NCBI GenBank assembly: GCA_028284485.1
Contig: JANQRQ010000290.1
Coordinates: forward strand, 62,001 to 126,000
DNA: 64,000 bases
DNA from: Planctomycetaceae bacterium
GTDB taxonomy: Bacteria; Planctomycetota; Planctomycetia; Planctomycetales; Planctomycetaceae
Direction of reading: 5' to 3'
Shown: piece after piece, positions 1 to 8,826 of the stretch
How the letters are laid out: each line of letters opens with the position of its first letter
Position numbering within the stretch: the first letter of the stretch is position 1
Position numbers and translations under genes: made by a program
Notes under the pieces: generated by a model
What the model was told of the DNA's origin: nothing
The model's input: the letters and a program-made list of their open reading frames with translations, nothing else
Databases searched by the model: none

Positions 1-561
1 GATTCCGAATATCATCGCCAGGCAGAACAGCACACATAAAATGACAAAACAAATTCGCAACGGACGCTTCTCGTACGACCGCTGGCTGTCAACGTCGGGA
101 ATCATTGCGGCCTGCACCTGTTCACATTTTTCAATCCACCGCTTTTTTCGTTGGGACCCTATTCCCGGTGCAGCGCCGATAGTCTTTCCGGCTGTCAAAA
201 TCCGGACAAGTTCAAACAGTCCAAACAAAACGGCCGCCGCAATAAATGCGACTGCCGCAATCGGTGAATTGTTAACAGCGAACTCTTTGAAACCGAACTG
301 TTGATGCGGAAAGAACTTCGCCAGGAACGAAGGGATCGCAGCACTCAAACCTGCCAGGGAGATCAACCAAGTCGCGACACGCCGAAACCAATAGTCAGGA
401 TGCCGGGCCATCATCACGACGAAGACAACGACGCCGACCAGCAAGATCCATGTCCATTCCCACATCGGGGCGTAGTAAACCAACGCGGTTTGGCCGATCG
501 CGACCAAAGCCGCGCCGATCGAATACCAAACCCAGCGATCGGAGTCCGTGGCAGCGCCCAT
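1..561 (-). CDS. Multi-pass membrane protein, N-terminal part (runs off left edge)
   Basis: The reverse strand is open without a stop from an ATG at 561 to the window edge, giving 187 residues of an incomplete protein. Four hydrophobic stretches lie at about residues 9-30, 37-53, 62-81 and 99-125. A polar, basic stretch follows (about 126-167), and a fifth hydrophobic segment begins at about 168. This is an integral inner-membrane protein with at least five segments. I do not recognise the family and assign no function. A GGAAG sequence lies about 10 bases before the ATG. It is transcribed away from the DinB-fold gene at 795. Confidence 0.6.
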   Translation of the reverse strand, partial: MGAATDSDRWVWYSIGAALVAIGQTALVYYAPMWEWTWILLVGVVVFVVMMARHPDYWFRRVATWLISLAGLSAAIPSFLAKFFPHQQFGFKEFAVNNSPIAAVAFIAAAVLFGLFELVRILTAGKTIGAAPGIGSQRKKRWIEKCEQVQAAMIPDVDSQRSYEKRPLRICFVILCVLFCLAMIFGI

Positions 562-794
562 ATCAACGGTCTTCCAGCGGGGGACGGCTGATGGCCAGCA
601 GTTATTGCGGATACAAAGAGGGGACTCTCCGGGATACGTCTCATGATACCGATCGAAGTTCGGCTAAAAAACCGGACATTTGTAATTCTCTGGTCAAATG
701 GTTGCCCCAACTGATGGGGAGCCTACAGCGTTGAATTCCCTTTCGCGGCAACGCAGAATAGTTCTCCCGAAACCAACCGGAAATCGAGGCATTC

Positions 795-1286
795 ATGAGC
801 GAAATCGAAGTCGTCTTGCGGACATGGGAGTTCAATCGCGGTCGGACCCTGGCCCTCCTCGATGCCGTCGCCGAACAACCCAATCCGCAAGTTGTGCTTG
901 GTTGGCGCCCAGGGCCGAATCGGGCACACATTGCGTGGCAATTGATGCACGTCGCCATTGCGGAGGAACTCTTCGCAACCGAACGGTTTTCCGGCTCGGC
1001 CCCCGAATTCGCCAATCTCGTCCCCCGCTTTCAAGGTGGCAGCACACCCGACGACGACATTCCCTCGGTCGACGAAATCCGCCAAGTCCTCGAGGCCACG
1101 CGCGGGCACCTCGTTGACCTGCTATCCGGTTTGAGCGACAGCGACTTGGAAATGGTTCCCGAACCACTGCAAGAACGCGGCTGGGATCTCCGCACCGTTT
1201 TGCAGGTACTTTCCTGGCACGAACCACATCACCAAGGGCAAGCACACATCACGCTGAATTTGTACAAGGCGGCTCATGATGGCTGA
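795..1286 (+). CDS. DinB-fold (DinB_2) metalloprotein
   Basis: This 163-residue protein has the size and histidine pattern of the DinB/YfiT four-helix-bundle superfamily. His52 (in QLMHV), His142 and His146 (in WHEPHHQGQ) match the usual metal-binding triad with its HxxxH second half. Characterised members include metal-dependent thiol S-transferases such as the bacillithiol transferase BstA, and others of unknown function. The substrate here cannot be read from the sequence. A GAGG sequence precedes the ATG at a suitable distance. The stop overlaps the next gene by 11 bases, so the two are probably translationally coupled. It is unrelated to DNA polymerase IV despite the family name. Confidence 0.85.
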   Translation: MSEIEVVLRTWEFNRGRTLALLDAVAEQPNPQVVLGWRPGPNRAHIAWQLMHVAIAEELFATERFSGSAPEFANLVPRFQGGSTPDDDIPSVDEIRQVLEATRGHLVDLLSGLSDSDLEMVPEPLQERGWDLRTVLQVLSWHEPHHQGQAHITLNLYKAAHDG

Positions 1287-1554
1287 TCCCGACGTGGTCA
1301 TCAAATACTGCAGCTTGTGCGGGTTTAAGCAGCATGCCGATCCGATCGCAGAATCCATTGAGAAGGAACTGGGCCTTTCAGCCGAGCTGCGCGAAGGGTC
1401 TTGGGGGGCGTTTCAGATCGTCCACGGGCAAGACGAGGTCTTCAATCGCTGGAAGACCCGAGGCCTACTCGGACGGTTGGGATTCGGAAAAACACCCACC
1501 CCCGAAGAAATTGTGGAACGACTGCGAACGCGATTGGCCGAATCACAAGCATAA
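1276..1554 (+). CDS. Rdx/SelW-SelT-like thioredoxin-fold protein (CxxC form)
   Basis: This 92-residue protein begins with a beta strand and the redox motif YCSLCGF, with Cys12 and Cys15. That is the arrangement of the Rdx family (selenoproteins W, T and H), where animal members carry CxxU. Cysteine replaces selenocysteine here, so no recoding is needed. The downstream GSWGAFQI segment and the C-terminal TPEEIVERL helix fit the family. Members are presumed thiol-redox or glutathionylation-related proteins, and the precise role is unknown. Two adjacent ATG codons (1276, 1279) lie inside the end of the DinB-fold gene. Confidence 0.85.
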   Translation: MMADPDVVIKYCSLCGFKQHADPIAESIEKELGLSAELREGSWGAFQIVHGQDEVFNRWKTRGLLGRLGFGKTPTPEEIVERLRTRLAESQA

Positions 1555-1695
1555 GCGGATTGCCGAAAGCCCGATCACAAACTCGACTGGGACGATGCAG
1601 CGGTCATTCTGGATCAACGTTGCTACCCTGATCGAAACAGATCATCATCTTCAACGATCTTTAGCGCCACCAAGCTTGTGCTTCGACATTGTGGC

Positions 1696-2898
1696 TCACT
1701 CAAACTCAATCGCCGAACCGACGCGTAGTTTGCGAAACTTCACTACCGTTTTGTGGTTTTGCAGACCGAGATACCCTTCGAGGTTTCGCAACGCAAGCCC
1801 GGCATGCTCTTTGTCTGAGGTGTCGACCACCGTTACGCCGTTGTGCACCGTCGTAATGTGATGGCCCAAACAGTTGATCTCTAAGGTGTTCCACTGGCCC
1901 GGTGGTTTGCCCACATGCGGCGTCGCGCCCGCGAAATCGTAAACCGAAGCACAATACTGGTACGGCTTCAAGTTGCGATACTGGGCTGCGGAATCGTCCA
2001 GCACCTGCACTTCAAACCCAGCCGGCGGTTCGTTGCCGTTATCGCGATGATGATTACCGTTTGCGGGAACGCGGACATACACGCCGCTGTTGCCACCTGA
2101 TTCGACCTGGTATTCCAATCGCAAATTGAAGTCGTCGTATTGCTCCTCGCTTCGCAGCCAAGGCCCTTTTTCTCCCGTGCAAATCAGCTCTCTATTATCG
2201 ACCTTCCAACACTCTTCAGCCTTACTACCACCACCGGTCCAACCAGCCAGAGTCTCACCGTCGAACAAACTGCGATGACCGAATTCGGTCACCCGCAGAT
2301 TGCGCATTAAAAACTGTCCCCCCTTGGGAACTTCGATTTGAATTCCGATGTGCCCGCGCGACAGAGTCAATCCGCCGGATGAATACGCGGGTTTCCCATT
2401 CACGACCAACTCGACGGTTTCCCCCACGACGGTAATCTCAAACCGATTCCATTCCCCTTGAGGGTCAACCGCCACAGGATTGACCGCTGTTGGCATTCGG
2501 GGAATGGACCCCTCTTGTCCCTGCAGCAAATTGATCTGATACGCCTGCTTTGGGAATGGGCTCCCTTCCGGTTGGGCGCGAATGTAAATGCCGGCATCGT
2601 ACGCCTCGGCTTGAAGCGCTTTCCATTCCAGCTCGAGACGGAAATCGGTATAGGTGTGATCGGTTCGCAGCCAACCGTTGCCCGATTCCAACAGCAGCAA
2701 TCCATCGTTGGCGGTAGCCGTACAACCATTCTCGGCCGTCCAACCATCCAACGATTCCCCATCGAACAAGTCGTAGGAATAGCTGTCCCCTTTCGCGTCG
2801 GACTTCGCGGATTCGTCGCCTGCGCTCGCCGTATTCACCACGGCAATGACCATTACGGACAGACTCCAGAAAAAACGGCGATCAATGCAGAATGTCAT
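1696..2898 (-). CDS. Exported protein with two DUF1080 (3-keto-disaccharide hydrolase) domains
   Basis: I chose the ATG at 2898 (400 residues) because it starts directly before a signal peptide ending near TASAG; the longer frame begins with TTG at 2928. Two DUF1080/PF06439 modules follow. Each opens with an LFDGE-LxGW motif, at SYDLFDGESLDGWT and later RSLFDGETLAGWT, and each has a Y-D-AGIYIR or NSGVYVR strand. The fold is concanavalin-like, and some members hydrolyse 3-keto-glycosides. The protein should act in the periplasm on sugars or polysaccharide. The tandem repeat in one chain suggests duplication. Family assignment is firm and substrate unknown. Confidence 0.87.
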   Translation of the reverse strand: MTFCIDRRFFWSLSVMVIAVVNTASAGDESAKSDAKGDSYSYDLFDGESLDGWTAENGCTATANDGLLLLESGNGWLRTDHTYTDFRLELEWKALQAEAYDAGIYIRAQPEGSPFPKQAYQINLLQGQEGSIPRMPTAVNPVAVDPQGEWNRFEITVVGETVELVVNGKPAYSSGGLTLSRGHIGIQIEVPKGGQFLMRNLRVTEFGHRSLFDGETLAGWTGGGSKAEECWKVDNRELICTGEKGPWLRSEEQYDDFNLRLEYQVESGGNSGVYVRVPANGNHHRDNGNEPPAGFEVQVLDDSAAQYRNLKPYQYCASVYDFAGATPHVGKPPGQWNTLEINCLGHHITTVHNGVTVVDTSDKEHAGLALRNLEGYLGLQNHKTVVKFRKLRVGSAIEFE

Positions 2899-2970
2899 GG
2901 TGGAGTTTCTTTCGCGGTGATTGATCAAGTATTCGGCTGCAACAAATCGACGCGATTAGCATTCAACGAT

Positions 2971-3006
2971 CCGGGGTTTCCTCCGCTGCGCTCCGTCCAG
3001 CCCCGG
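2971..3006. repeat. Palindromic intergenic element
   Basis: The stem CCGGGG at 2971-2976 pairs with CCCCGG at 3001-3006, and the interior holds a second partial palindrome (gctgcgctccg). It resembles the short GC-rich palindromes scattered through many bacterial intergenic regions. It lies upstream of the DUF1080 gene, outside any coding frame. Confidence 0.45.
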
Positions 3007-3146
3007 CCACCCGCTTTAGAATGCAGGCCGGGACCTGCCCTGGCAAGGGTGTGCCGGATCGATTCCGCAATCTCAGTCGGCAAACCGCGCGAGGAGATTC
3101 GCTCGACCAGGATTTAATTCAGTTTAACTGATCGTCGACCACGGGG

Positions 3147-4220
3147 TCAGGCTGTTGTCGAAGTTCCGACAGGCGACACACCATCACCCTCCTCCGGCAG
3201 ATCAGAGCTCAAAAGAATCGCCAGCCACTTCGTTTCGTCCGACGTCTCCATGGCAATCTTCGCCGTCATCGTCAGCGGAACGGAAAGAATCATGCCGATT
3301 GGGCCGAGCACCCATCCCCAAAAGATCAACGACAGAAAGACTACCAACGTCGAAAGCCCTAAGCCCCGACCCATCATACGCGGTTCAATGAGATTGCCGA
3401 CGACAATGTTGACCGCCAGAAACCCCAACGCCGCGTACAACGCCGCCAACGGGCCCAGTTGCAGGAACGCCAGCGCAATCGCCGGCACTGCAGCGATGAT
3501 CGATCCGATGTTCGGTACGAAGTTGAAGCAAAACGCCAACAGACCCCACAAGAGAGGGTAATCGACGCCGATGATCTTCATCAAAATGGCGATCAAGACG
3601 CCGGTCCAAATGCTGATCCACGTTTTGATCGCCATGTAATGTCGGATCGATTTTAGTGCCAGATGAATCTTGGCGAGCCGCACTTCAGCCCCCGGTAATC
3701 GTTGCATTTTTGCCGGCAATCCTGCTGCTTCCAACAGAATGAAGAACAACGTCAACAGCACCAAAAAGGCATTGCTGAACAACGAGCTCAATCCGGAAAG
3801 CAGCAAGCGGAAATAGACCAGGACCCGGCTCGGGTCGAAACTTGTTTGTTGCAGTTGATCTGAAACGTCGATTCCTCGCTCCTTCAGCCAACCTATTGCT
3901 TCCTGACGTTGCGCAATCAACTGTAATTGATATTGCGGTAGCTTCTCAACAAAATCGTTCAGGGATGTGCCTGCGACGCCAATCACAAACAAGATCGCGG
4001 ACGATACGAACGAAATCACGAGTACCAACGCAATCCCCGTGCGGATCCCTTTGGCATTCAACCAGTGAATCGTCGGTGAGCAAATAACGGCAATGAAGGC
4101 CGACGTCAACATCGGCACAAGGATGGGGGTCGCATCTCGAATGCCGGCGACGATAATCACAAACGATGCGAAGACAATGAGGATTCGACCGGCTTTACCA
4201 AAGCTGTTGTCGTCTGCCAT
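3147..4220 (-). CDS. AI-2E family (PerM/TqsA-type) permease
   Basis: This 357-residue membrane protein has hydrophobic segments near residues 10-65, 70-90, about 150-170, 205-260 and 265-330. It shows the family hallmark FVPNIGSIIAAVPAIALAF followed by VNIVVGNLIEPRMMGRGLGL. Members form an export-type permease superfamily (TC 2.A.86) that includes TqsA and Na+/H+ antiporter-like members; planctomycete substrates are unknown. The N-terminal hydrophilic loop (about 90-125) is typical. It stands alone, downstream of the ThuA-like gene on the same strand but 396 bases away. The C-terminal tail is short and polar. Confidence 0.9.
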   Translation of the reverse strand: MADDNSFGKAGRILIVFASFVIIVAGIRDATPILVPMLTSAFIAVICSPTIHWLNAKGIRTGIALVLVISFVSSAILFVIGVAGTSLNDFVEKLPQYQLQLIAQRQEAIGWLKERGIDVSDQLQQTSFDPSRVLVYFRLLLSGLSSLFSNAFLVLLTLFFILLEAAGLPAKMQRLPGAEVRLAKIHLALKSIRHYMAIKTWISIWTGVLIAILMKIIGVDYPLLWGLLAFCFNFVPNIGSIIAAVPAIALAFLQLGPLAALYAALGFLAVNIVVGNLIEPRMMGRGLGLSTLVVFLSLIFWGWVLGPIGMILSVPLTMTAKIAMETSDETKWLAILLSSDLPEEGDGVSPVGTSTTA

Positions 4221-4616
4221 GCGCCAAGCTCCTTCTTGGTCATTACTCCGCCATCGTCGGGAAGGCGGCGGAATTGCCGTGCTGTCCGGGGCGTATGCTA
4301 CTGGCCTGCGAATCTGGCGGAAAGATCAGCTTGGAATCGGACAGTATCCCTCGGTCGAACGTCAAACCGGGCTTACTAACGATGCATGGAATTTCACCAC
4401 TGAGGCCTGGAGATCACGGAGTCGCGACAATTCGCGGTTTGCAAATATGTAACCTCTCCCGCTGGGAGAGGTCGGCCGCAAGCCGGGTGAGGGCATTTCG
4501 CAACACTGTCACCCACTGGCAAAACCAGCGACACGCAGATGTACCACAAAAATCGAACAACCCCGCTACCGATCGGCAAGGACTGTTCGATCATTCGCAT
4601 CCAAATCAATGCAGCT
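4221..4616. other. Intergenic, no gene seen
   Basis: About 396 bases between two minus-strand genes. Every frame is short or broken and none has a plausible ribosome binding site. The only recognisable element is the palindromic repeat at 4453-4493. Confidence 0.5.
4453..4493. repeat. Palindromic intergenic element
   Basis: A perfect hairpin, cctctcccgctgggagagg (4453-4471), is followed by a conserved-looking tail, tcggccgcaagccgggtgag. Hairpin-plus-tail elements of this type recur in intergenic regions of many GC-rich bacteria. It lies 3' of the ThuA-like gene and could act as a transcript-end structure. Confidence 0.55.
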
Positions 4617-5594
4617 CTACTTCGGCGAGTCGGTTTTCTTTTTTTTGGCAGAGGCCCTTTTGCGATTCGCCTTTTTGTTTGCGTTCGACTGCTCTTTCTT
4701 CGGCGGCTCGACGTAGTCGGGAGCAGCCGCCTTGGCTTTCGCCTCTTCTTCAGCCGACAATTCGGGATTCGGAGTCGCGTCCGCTTCGACGCTTCCCTGA
4801 ATCCACTCAACGGCCGCCACGACCGATTCTAGAAACGCAGGGTTAGTCCAGGTTTCGGCATTGTGGCCGAGATTGTTGTAATACAGTTTCCCGTCACCCC
4901 ATTCTTTGACCCAGGCGACCGGCACGTGATAGGGCCGCTTCGGTTCGCATTGCGTCATGTCGAGGCTCATCAACACGCGCACTTTCTCAGGCTGCCAATT
5001 CCGGTACTGATAGATTTCGTCCTTGATCACGAGCTGTTTGCCAAACGGCTTCATCGTCGGATGATCGGGATCGTGTACGGTAATCGTCACCGTGGTTTTG
5101 GAATTCCAGGGATGGCCGTTGAAGGTTCCGCCGACAAAATCCCAATACCAACGAAACTCTTCGTTCAATTTCGGGTCGTTCGTGCGGAACGTGTCGCTGG
5201 CGGAATGAAATCCGATGTAGCCATGCCCTTTTTGCTTCATCCATTCGTTGATGAAGTAGTCGCGGTCCTCATCGGCGATCGGCAAAGCACCGCTGCTTTG
5301 CGTGTAGAACATAACGATGTCGTACCGCTGCAGGTTTTCTTTGGTGAAGTCTGCCTCAGAATTCTGCGTACAGTCGACCTCAAAGAGACCGGTCTTCTGT
5401 CCGAGCTGTGTCATGGCGACTTCGGCAACGGCCAGTTCTCCCTCTTTCCGTTTCACGGGTCCATGTTCAAACCCGCGACTCTCGGTCAGCATGAGTACCC
5501 GAGACTTCTCTGGCGCGTCATCGGCTGCGACTGATCCAGCGACAGCAGAAATTGTGAGAAAGATCGTACTCATCAAAAGAAGATAGTGCCGCAT
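4617..5594 (-). CDS. Exported ThuA-domain protein
   Basis: This 325-residue protein has a signal peptide (cleavage near VAGSVAADD). A ThuA/type 1 glutamine amidotransferase-like fold follows at about residues 30-270, with characteristic strands RVLMLTESRGFEHGP, YDIVMFYTQSSG and YIGFHSASDTF, and the late motif GDGKLYYNNLGHNAETW. ThuA proteins are linked to trehalose or keto-sugar utilisation but the biochemistry is thin. The last 50 residues form a lysine/alanine-rich low-complexity tail (KKANRKRASAKKKK) that may bind anionic polymer or nucleic acid. Upstream of it are 382 bases with no gene. Confidence 0.87.
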   Translation of the reverse strand: MRHYLLLMSTIFLTISAVAGSVAADDAPEKSRVLMLTESRGFEHGPVKRKEGELAVAEVAMTQLGQKTGLFEVDCTQNSEADFTKENLQRYDIVMFYTQSSGALPIADEDRDYFINEWMKQKGHGYIGFHSASDTFRTNDPKLNEEFRWYWDFVGGTFNGHPWNSKTTVTITVHDPDHPTMKPFGKQLVIKDEIYQYRNWQPEKVRVLMSLDMTQCEPKRPYHVPVAWVKEWGDGKLYYNNLGHNAETWTNPAFLESVVAAVEWIQGSVEADATPNPELSAEEEAKAKAAAPDYVEPPKKEQSNANKKANRKRASAKKKKTDSPK

Positions 5595-5976
5595 GACCAG
5601 TTACTCCTGAACTTTGGGGGTATTGATGAAACCTAGTTTCGAATACCTTGAGATAACTCCATCATACGCCGAGTGAATGGCGTTACAAGCAGCAGTCGAT
5701 TTTCGCAACGAATTCCCTATGCGACTAGCAGTTTCCGAAGAACTCTTTATTCTCACGGCCTTCGGCGGCCTTTACGATATTTGGAACCACCGCTCGTCGG
5801 AGGGACTCAATACTCACTGTGAACTGCAATTGAATGTGACTTTCCGCTGCGATAGTCTGCAATGGGAGGCATCGAATAACTTGCTATGGTCGGCAAACAG
5901 GCGATGAGCAATAAGAACGCCTGCAGCGACGAATCGCGCTGCACGAACACGGCCTTTTCAGTTCCAGAACAAGCGG
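5595..5976. other. Intergenic between divergent genes, no gene seen
   Basis: About 382 bases between the ThuA-like gene (minus) and the DUF1592-type gene (plus). Promoters for both should lie here. I see no hairpin, operator-like palindrome or convincing small ORF. Confidence 0.5.
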
Positions 5977-8727
5977 ATGATGGAATCGACCCACCCCAAA
6001 CATGCCCGCCGGCAGTCGGCACAGAGGCCCGGATACGTGGCTTCGCTGTTGATTATCGCTACGGCGCTGGTCACCGCCGGCATTGTTGTAGCGACGTTGC
6101 CGCTGTCGCACAAAGCGCTAGCGGGCGACGCTGCCACATCGCCAGATCAAACCGATACCGGCGACCAATACTTCCACCAAACGATGGCTCCGCTATTGAA
6201 GCGGTTCTGCACCGATTGCCACGGTTCTGACACGCAAGAGGCAAGCATCCGGATCGACACGCTCGATCCATCGCTGAGTCGGAATCATGATATCGCGATC
6301 TGGCAGGACGTGTTGAATATGCTCAATGCGGGCAAGATGCCGCCCGCAGATGCGGAACAACCCAGCGACGCAGAGCGAGTCCTGGTGATCGACTGGTTGA
6401 CATCGCGCCTTCAGCAGGCTGCCGAAGCAAAGCGCCTCTCGCGAAGTTCTTCCCGGATCCGGCGCATGACCGTGGACGAATACAACTTCACAATGCAAAG
6501 CCTGTTCAATGTCAACGCACAGTTTGCCGAGACGTTGCCGCCCGATCCCATTTCCCACGAGGGATTTCAAAACGACTCAGCGTTGCTCGATATTTCCGCG
6601 TTGCAGATGGAATACTATTTGGAAATCGCGCGCACGGCCGTCTCGCGATATGTCCGTTTTTCTCCGATTAAGGACGAGCCGTTACTTTATCACATTGAAC
6701 TCGAAGACCTGTTTTACACCGTTAAGGACCGCTACGAAACCTGCACACGCGCGCCACTTCCTTTGGATCAGCAGGAGTTCGCCGAACGCCGTCGGCAAAA
6801 CAACGAAGCTGGTCCAAGTTACACATTCGCCCTCAGTCCGATTCCACCGGGCGATTTGCCGGTAGAAGGGGCGCTGCGGCCGTCCCAACCGAAGCTGCAT
6901 CAGCAGTTTCTTCCGGTGAAGGTTTTCTACCCGGTTGGAGAAATGATCGTGCGTATCAAGGCGGCCGCCACTCCCGGCCGCGACGGCTCCATCCCCCGCA
7001 TGCGAGTCGAATGTGGGATGGCGTATGGCGACGGCGATGGCTTTGATGCCCATAAACTGGGAGAGGTCGACGTCACCGCCCCGAAGGACCAACCGGTCGT
7101 CTACGAATTCCGCATCCGCATGGAAGATGCTCCTAAACCGCGAAACCCCGAAAGTGTCGACAGCTTGTTCGACATGCTGCAGATCTTTATCTCCAACGTC
7201 TCGCGGAATTCACGCGCCATTTACGATGTCGGACCAGGGACGTACGACCATCCCAACTCGCCCGCCAGTCAAAACAAGCCCGAAACGTTGGCCGCCACGA
7301 TGCGAGATCGGGAAAAGGTGCAATCGATATTGGCGAAAATGGAGGACGACGGACTGAATCTGCTGCATCTTGATTCCGTCGAAATCGAAATCACTCCGTA
7401 TGCCAGTGCCGGTGCAACGCCAACTTGGTTGGTCAACAATTCGGCCGGGGATCGTCCCGAACAGCAAACGGCTGTCGCTCGCAACTTTCTACGGCGATTC
7501 ATGGAGCAGGCGTATCGGCGGCCGGTTGCCGACGAGGAATTCACCCAAAAGGTGACACTGTTCGAGCAGTTCTTGTCAACGACAAACTCCTTTGAGAATA
7601 GCCTGCGAGAGACTCTCGTTTCCGTCTTGGTGTCGCCACACTTCCTGTTTTTGGAATCGACTTTTTCCGGGAATACAAAAAACTCGAAAGCTGGTCCCAC
7701 GCCGTATCAATTGGCATCTCGGCTCTCCTATTTGCTGTGGAGAACGATGCCGGACGAACAGCTTTTGAAGCTGGCGGCGACGGGACAACTGACCGACATC
7801 GGTGTATTGAACAACGAAGCTTCACGCATGTTGGACGATTCGCGCTCGGATCGGTTCCTCGAGAGTTTCTGTCACCAGTGGTTACGATTGGACCGATTTC
7901 CGCACGTCGCCGTCAGCCCGGAATATTTTCCCAAATATGACGACGATCTCGGTGAACTCACGCTCAAAGAACCGGTCGCTTTTTTCACCGAGGTTTTTCG
8001 CGCGGGAGCACCGGCAACCGACTTGATTGATTCGAACTATGCAATGCTCAATGCTCGCTTGGCGCAACACTATGGTCTACCAGTTATCGCCGGCGACGAT
8101 TTGCGAAAGGTCGAACTGCCGGAAGACAGCATTCGCGGCGGAGTGTTGACCCAGGCGGCGTTATTGACCATGAACTCCGATGGTGTGGACTCTCATCCGA
8201 TCCGGCGCGGCGTTTGGATCCTGGAACGAATGCTAAACGATCCTCCTCCGCCACCACCCCCAAACGTTCCCGATATCGATGAAGAAGACCCTGACTTTCG
8301 CGGGCTATCTCTCAAGGAGCGAATCGAGAAACATCGAGAGCCGGGCAGTTGCCGCAATTGCCACGAAAAGATCGACCCGTGGGGAATCGCTTTGGAAAAT
8401 TTCGGGGCCACCGGACGATATCGCCCTCAGGTCAAATTGCTTGAGGAGGGACGCGAATCGCGTCGAAGCGTCGACTCAAACGTCCATCTCCCAGACGGCC
8501 TGCCGATTTCGGGAGTACGCGACCTAAGAAAACATCTTCTGCAGCAAAAACGGGAACAATGCATGCAGGCCATTGCCTACTTCATGCTCACATACGCATT
8601 GGGACGTCCGGTCGATATCGGGGATCGCCGAGATCTCGAAAAAATCAATGTCCGTTTCGCCGATTCCGGGTATGATTTACGGGAACTGCTTCTGGCAATC
8701 GTCGAAAGTGATGCGTTTCTGCACTGA
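5977..8727 (+). CDS. DUF1592-type multidomain cytochrome-like protein (PSCyt/DUF1587/1595/1592/1588/1585)
   Basis: This 916-residue protein has an N-terminal membrane anchor or signal (about 21-45) and then a planctomycete cytochrome C domain with the haem motif CTDCH (Cys78, Cys81, His82). DUF1587 follows (RRMTVDEYNF), then DUF1595 (FLRRFMEQAYRRPV), DUF1592 (SPHFLFLES to LSYLLWRTMPDEQLL) and DUF1588, which has a second CRNCH motif after a seven-proline run. DUF1585 closes the protein (ALGRPVDIGDRRDL). It is presumably an exported c-type haem protein. The enzymatic role of these DUFs is not established. It is followed at 8827 by DUF1552, its usual partner. A second ATG lies at 5980. Confidence 0.93.
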   Translation: MMESTHPKHARRQSAQRPGYVASLLIIATALVTAGIVVATLPLSHKALAGDAATSPDQTDTGDQYFHQTMAPLLKRFCTDCHGSDTQEASIRIDTLDPSLSRNHDIAIWQDVLNMLNAGKMPPADAEQPSDAERVLVIDWLTSRLQQAAEAKRLSRSSSRIRRMTVDEYNFTMQSLFNVNAQFAETLPPDPISHEGFQNDSALLDISALQMEYYLEIARTAVSRYVRFSPIKDEPLLYHIELEDLFYTVKDRYETCTRAPLPLDQQEFAERRRQNNEAGPSYTFALSPIPPGDLPVEGALRPSQPKLHQQFLPVKVFYPVGEMIVRIKAAATPGRDGSIPRMRVECGMAYGDGDGFDAHKLGEVDVTAPKDQPVVYEFRIRMEDAPKPRNPESVDSLFDMLQIFISNVSRNSRAIYDVGPGTYDHPNSPASQNKPETLAATMRDREKVQSILAKMEDDGLNLLHLDSVEIEITPYASAGATPTWLVNNSAGDRPEQQTAVARNFLRRFMEQAYRRPVADEEFTQKVTLFEQFLSTTNSFENSLRETLVSVLVSPHFLFLESTFSGNTKNSKAGPTPYQLASRLSYLLWRTMPDEQLLKLAATGQLTDIGVLNNEASRMLDDSRSDRFLESFCHQWLRLDRFPHVAVSPEYFPKYDDDLGELTLKEPVAFFTEVFRAGAPATDLIDSNYAMLNARLAQHYGLPVIAGDDLRKVELPEDSIRGGVLTQAALLTMNSDGVDSHPIRRGVWILERMLNDPPPPPPPNVPDIDEEDPDFRGLSLKERIEKHREPGSCRNCHEKIDPWGIALENFGATGRYRPQVKLLEEGRESRRSVDSNVHLPDGLPISGVRDLRKHLLQQKREQCMQAIAYFMLTYALGRPVDIGDRRDLEKINVRFADSGYDLRELLLAIVESDAFLH

Positions 8728-8826
8728 TGTAAGAGAGAATGCGGTTTCGATTGATTGCGTATCGTATTTGCCCGGATTTTAATCAGCATCGACCTCGATA
8801 CCCGCAGCGCGATATTGGTACTCACG

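Noticed and set aside
2458-3117. 219-residue plus-strand open frame
   Set aside because: It is antisense to the DUF1080 protein and has no recognisable features.
4863-5534. 223-residue plus-strand open frame
   Set aside because: It is the antisense of the ThuA-like gene, whose protein motifs are clear.
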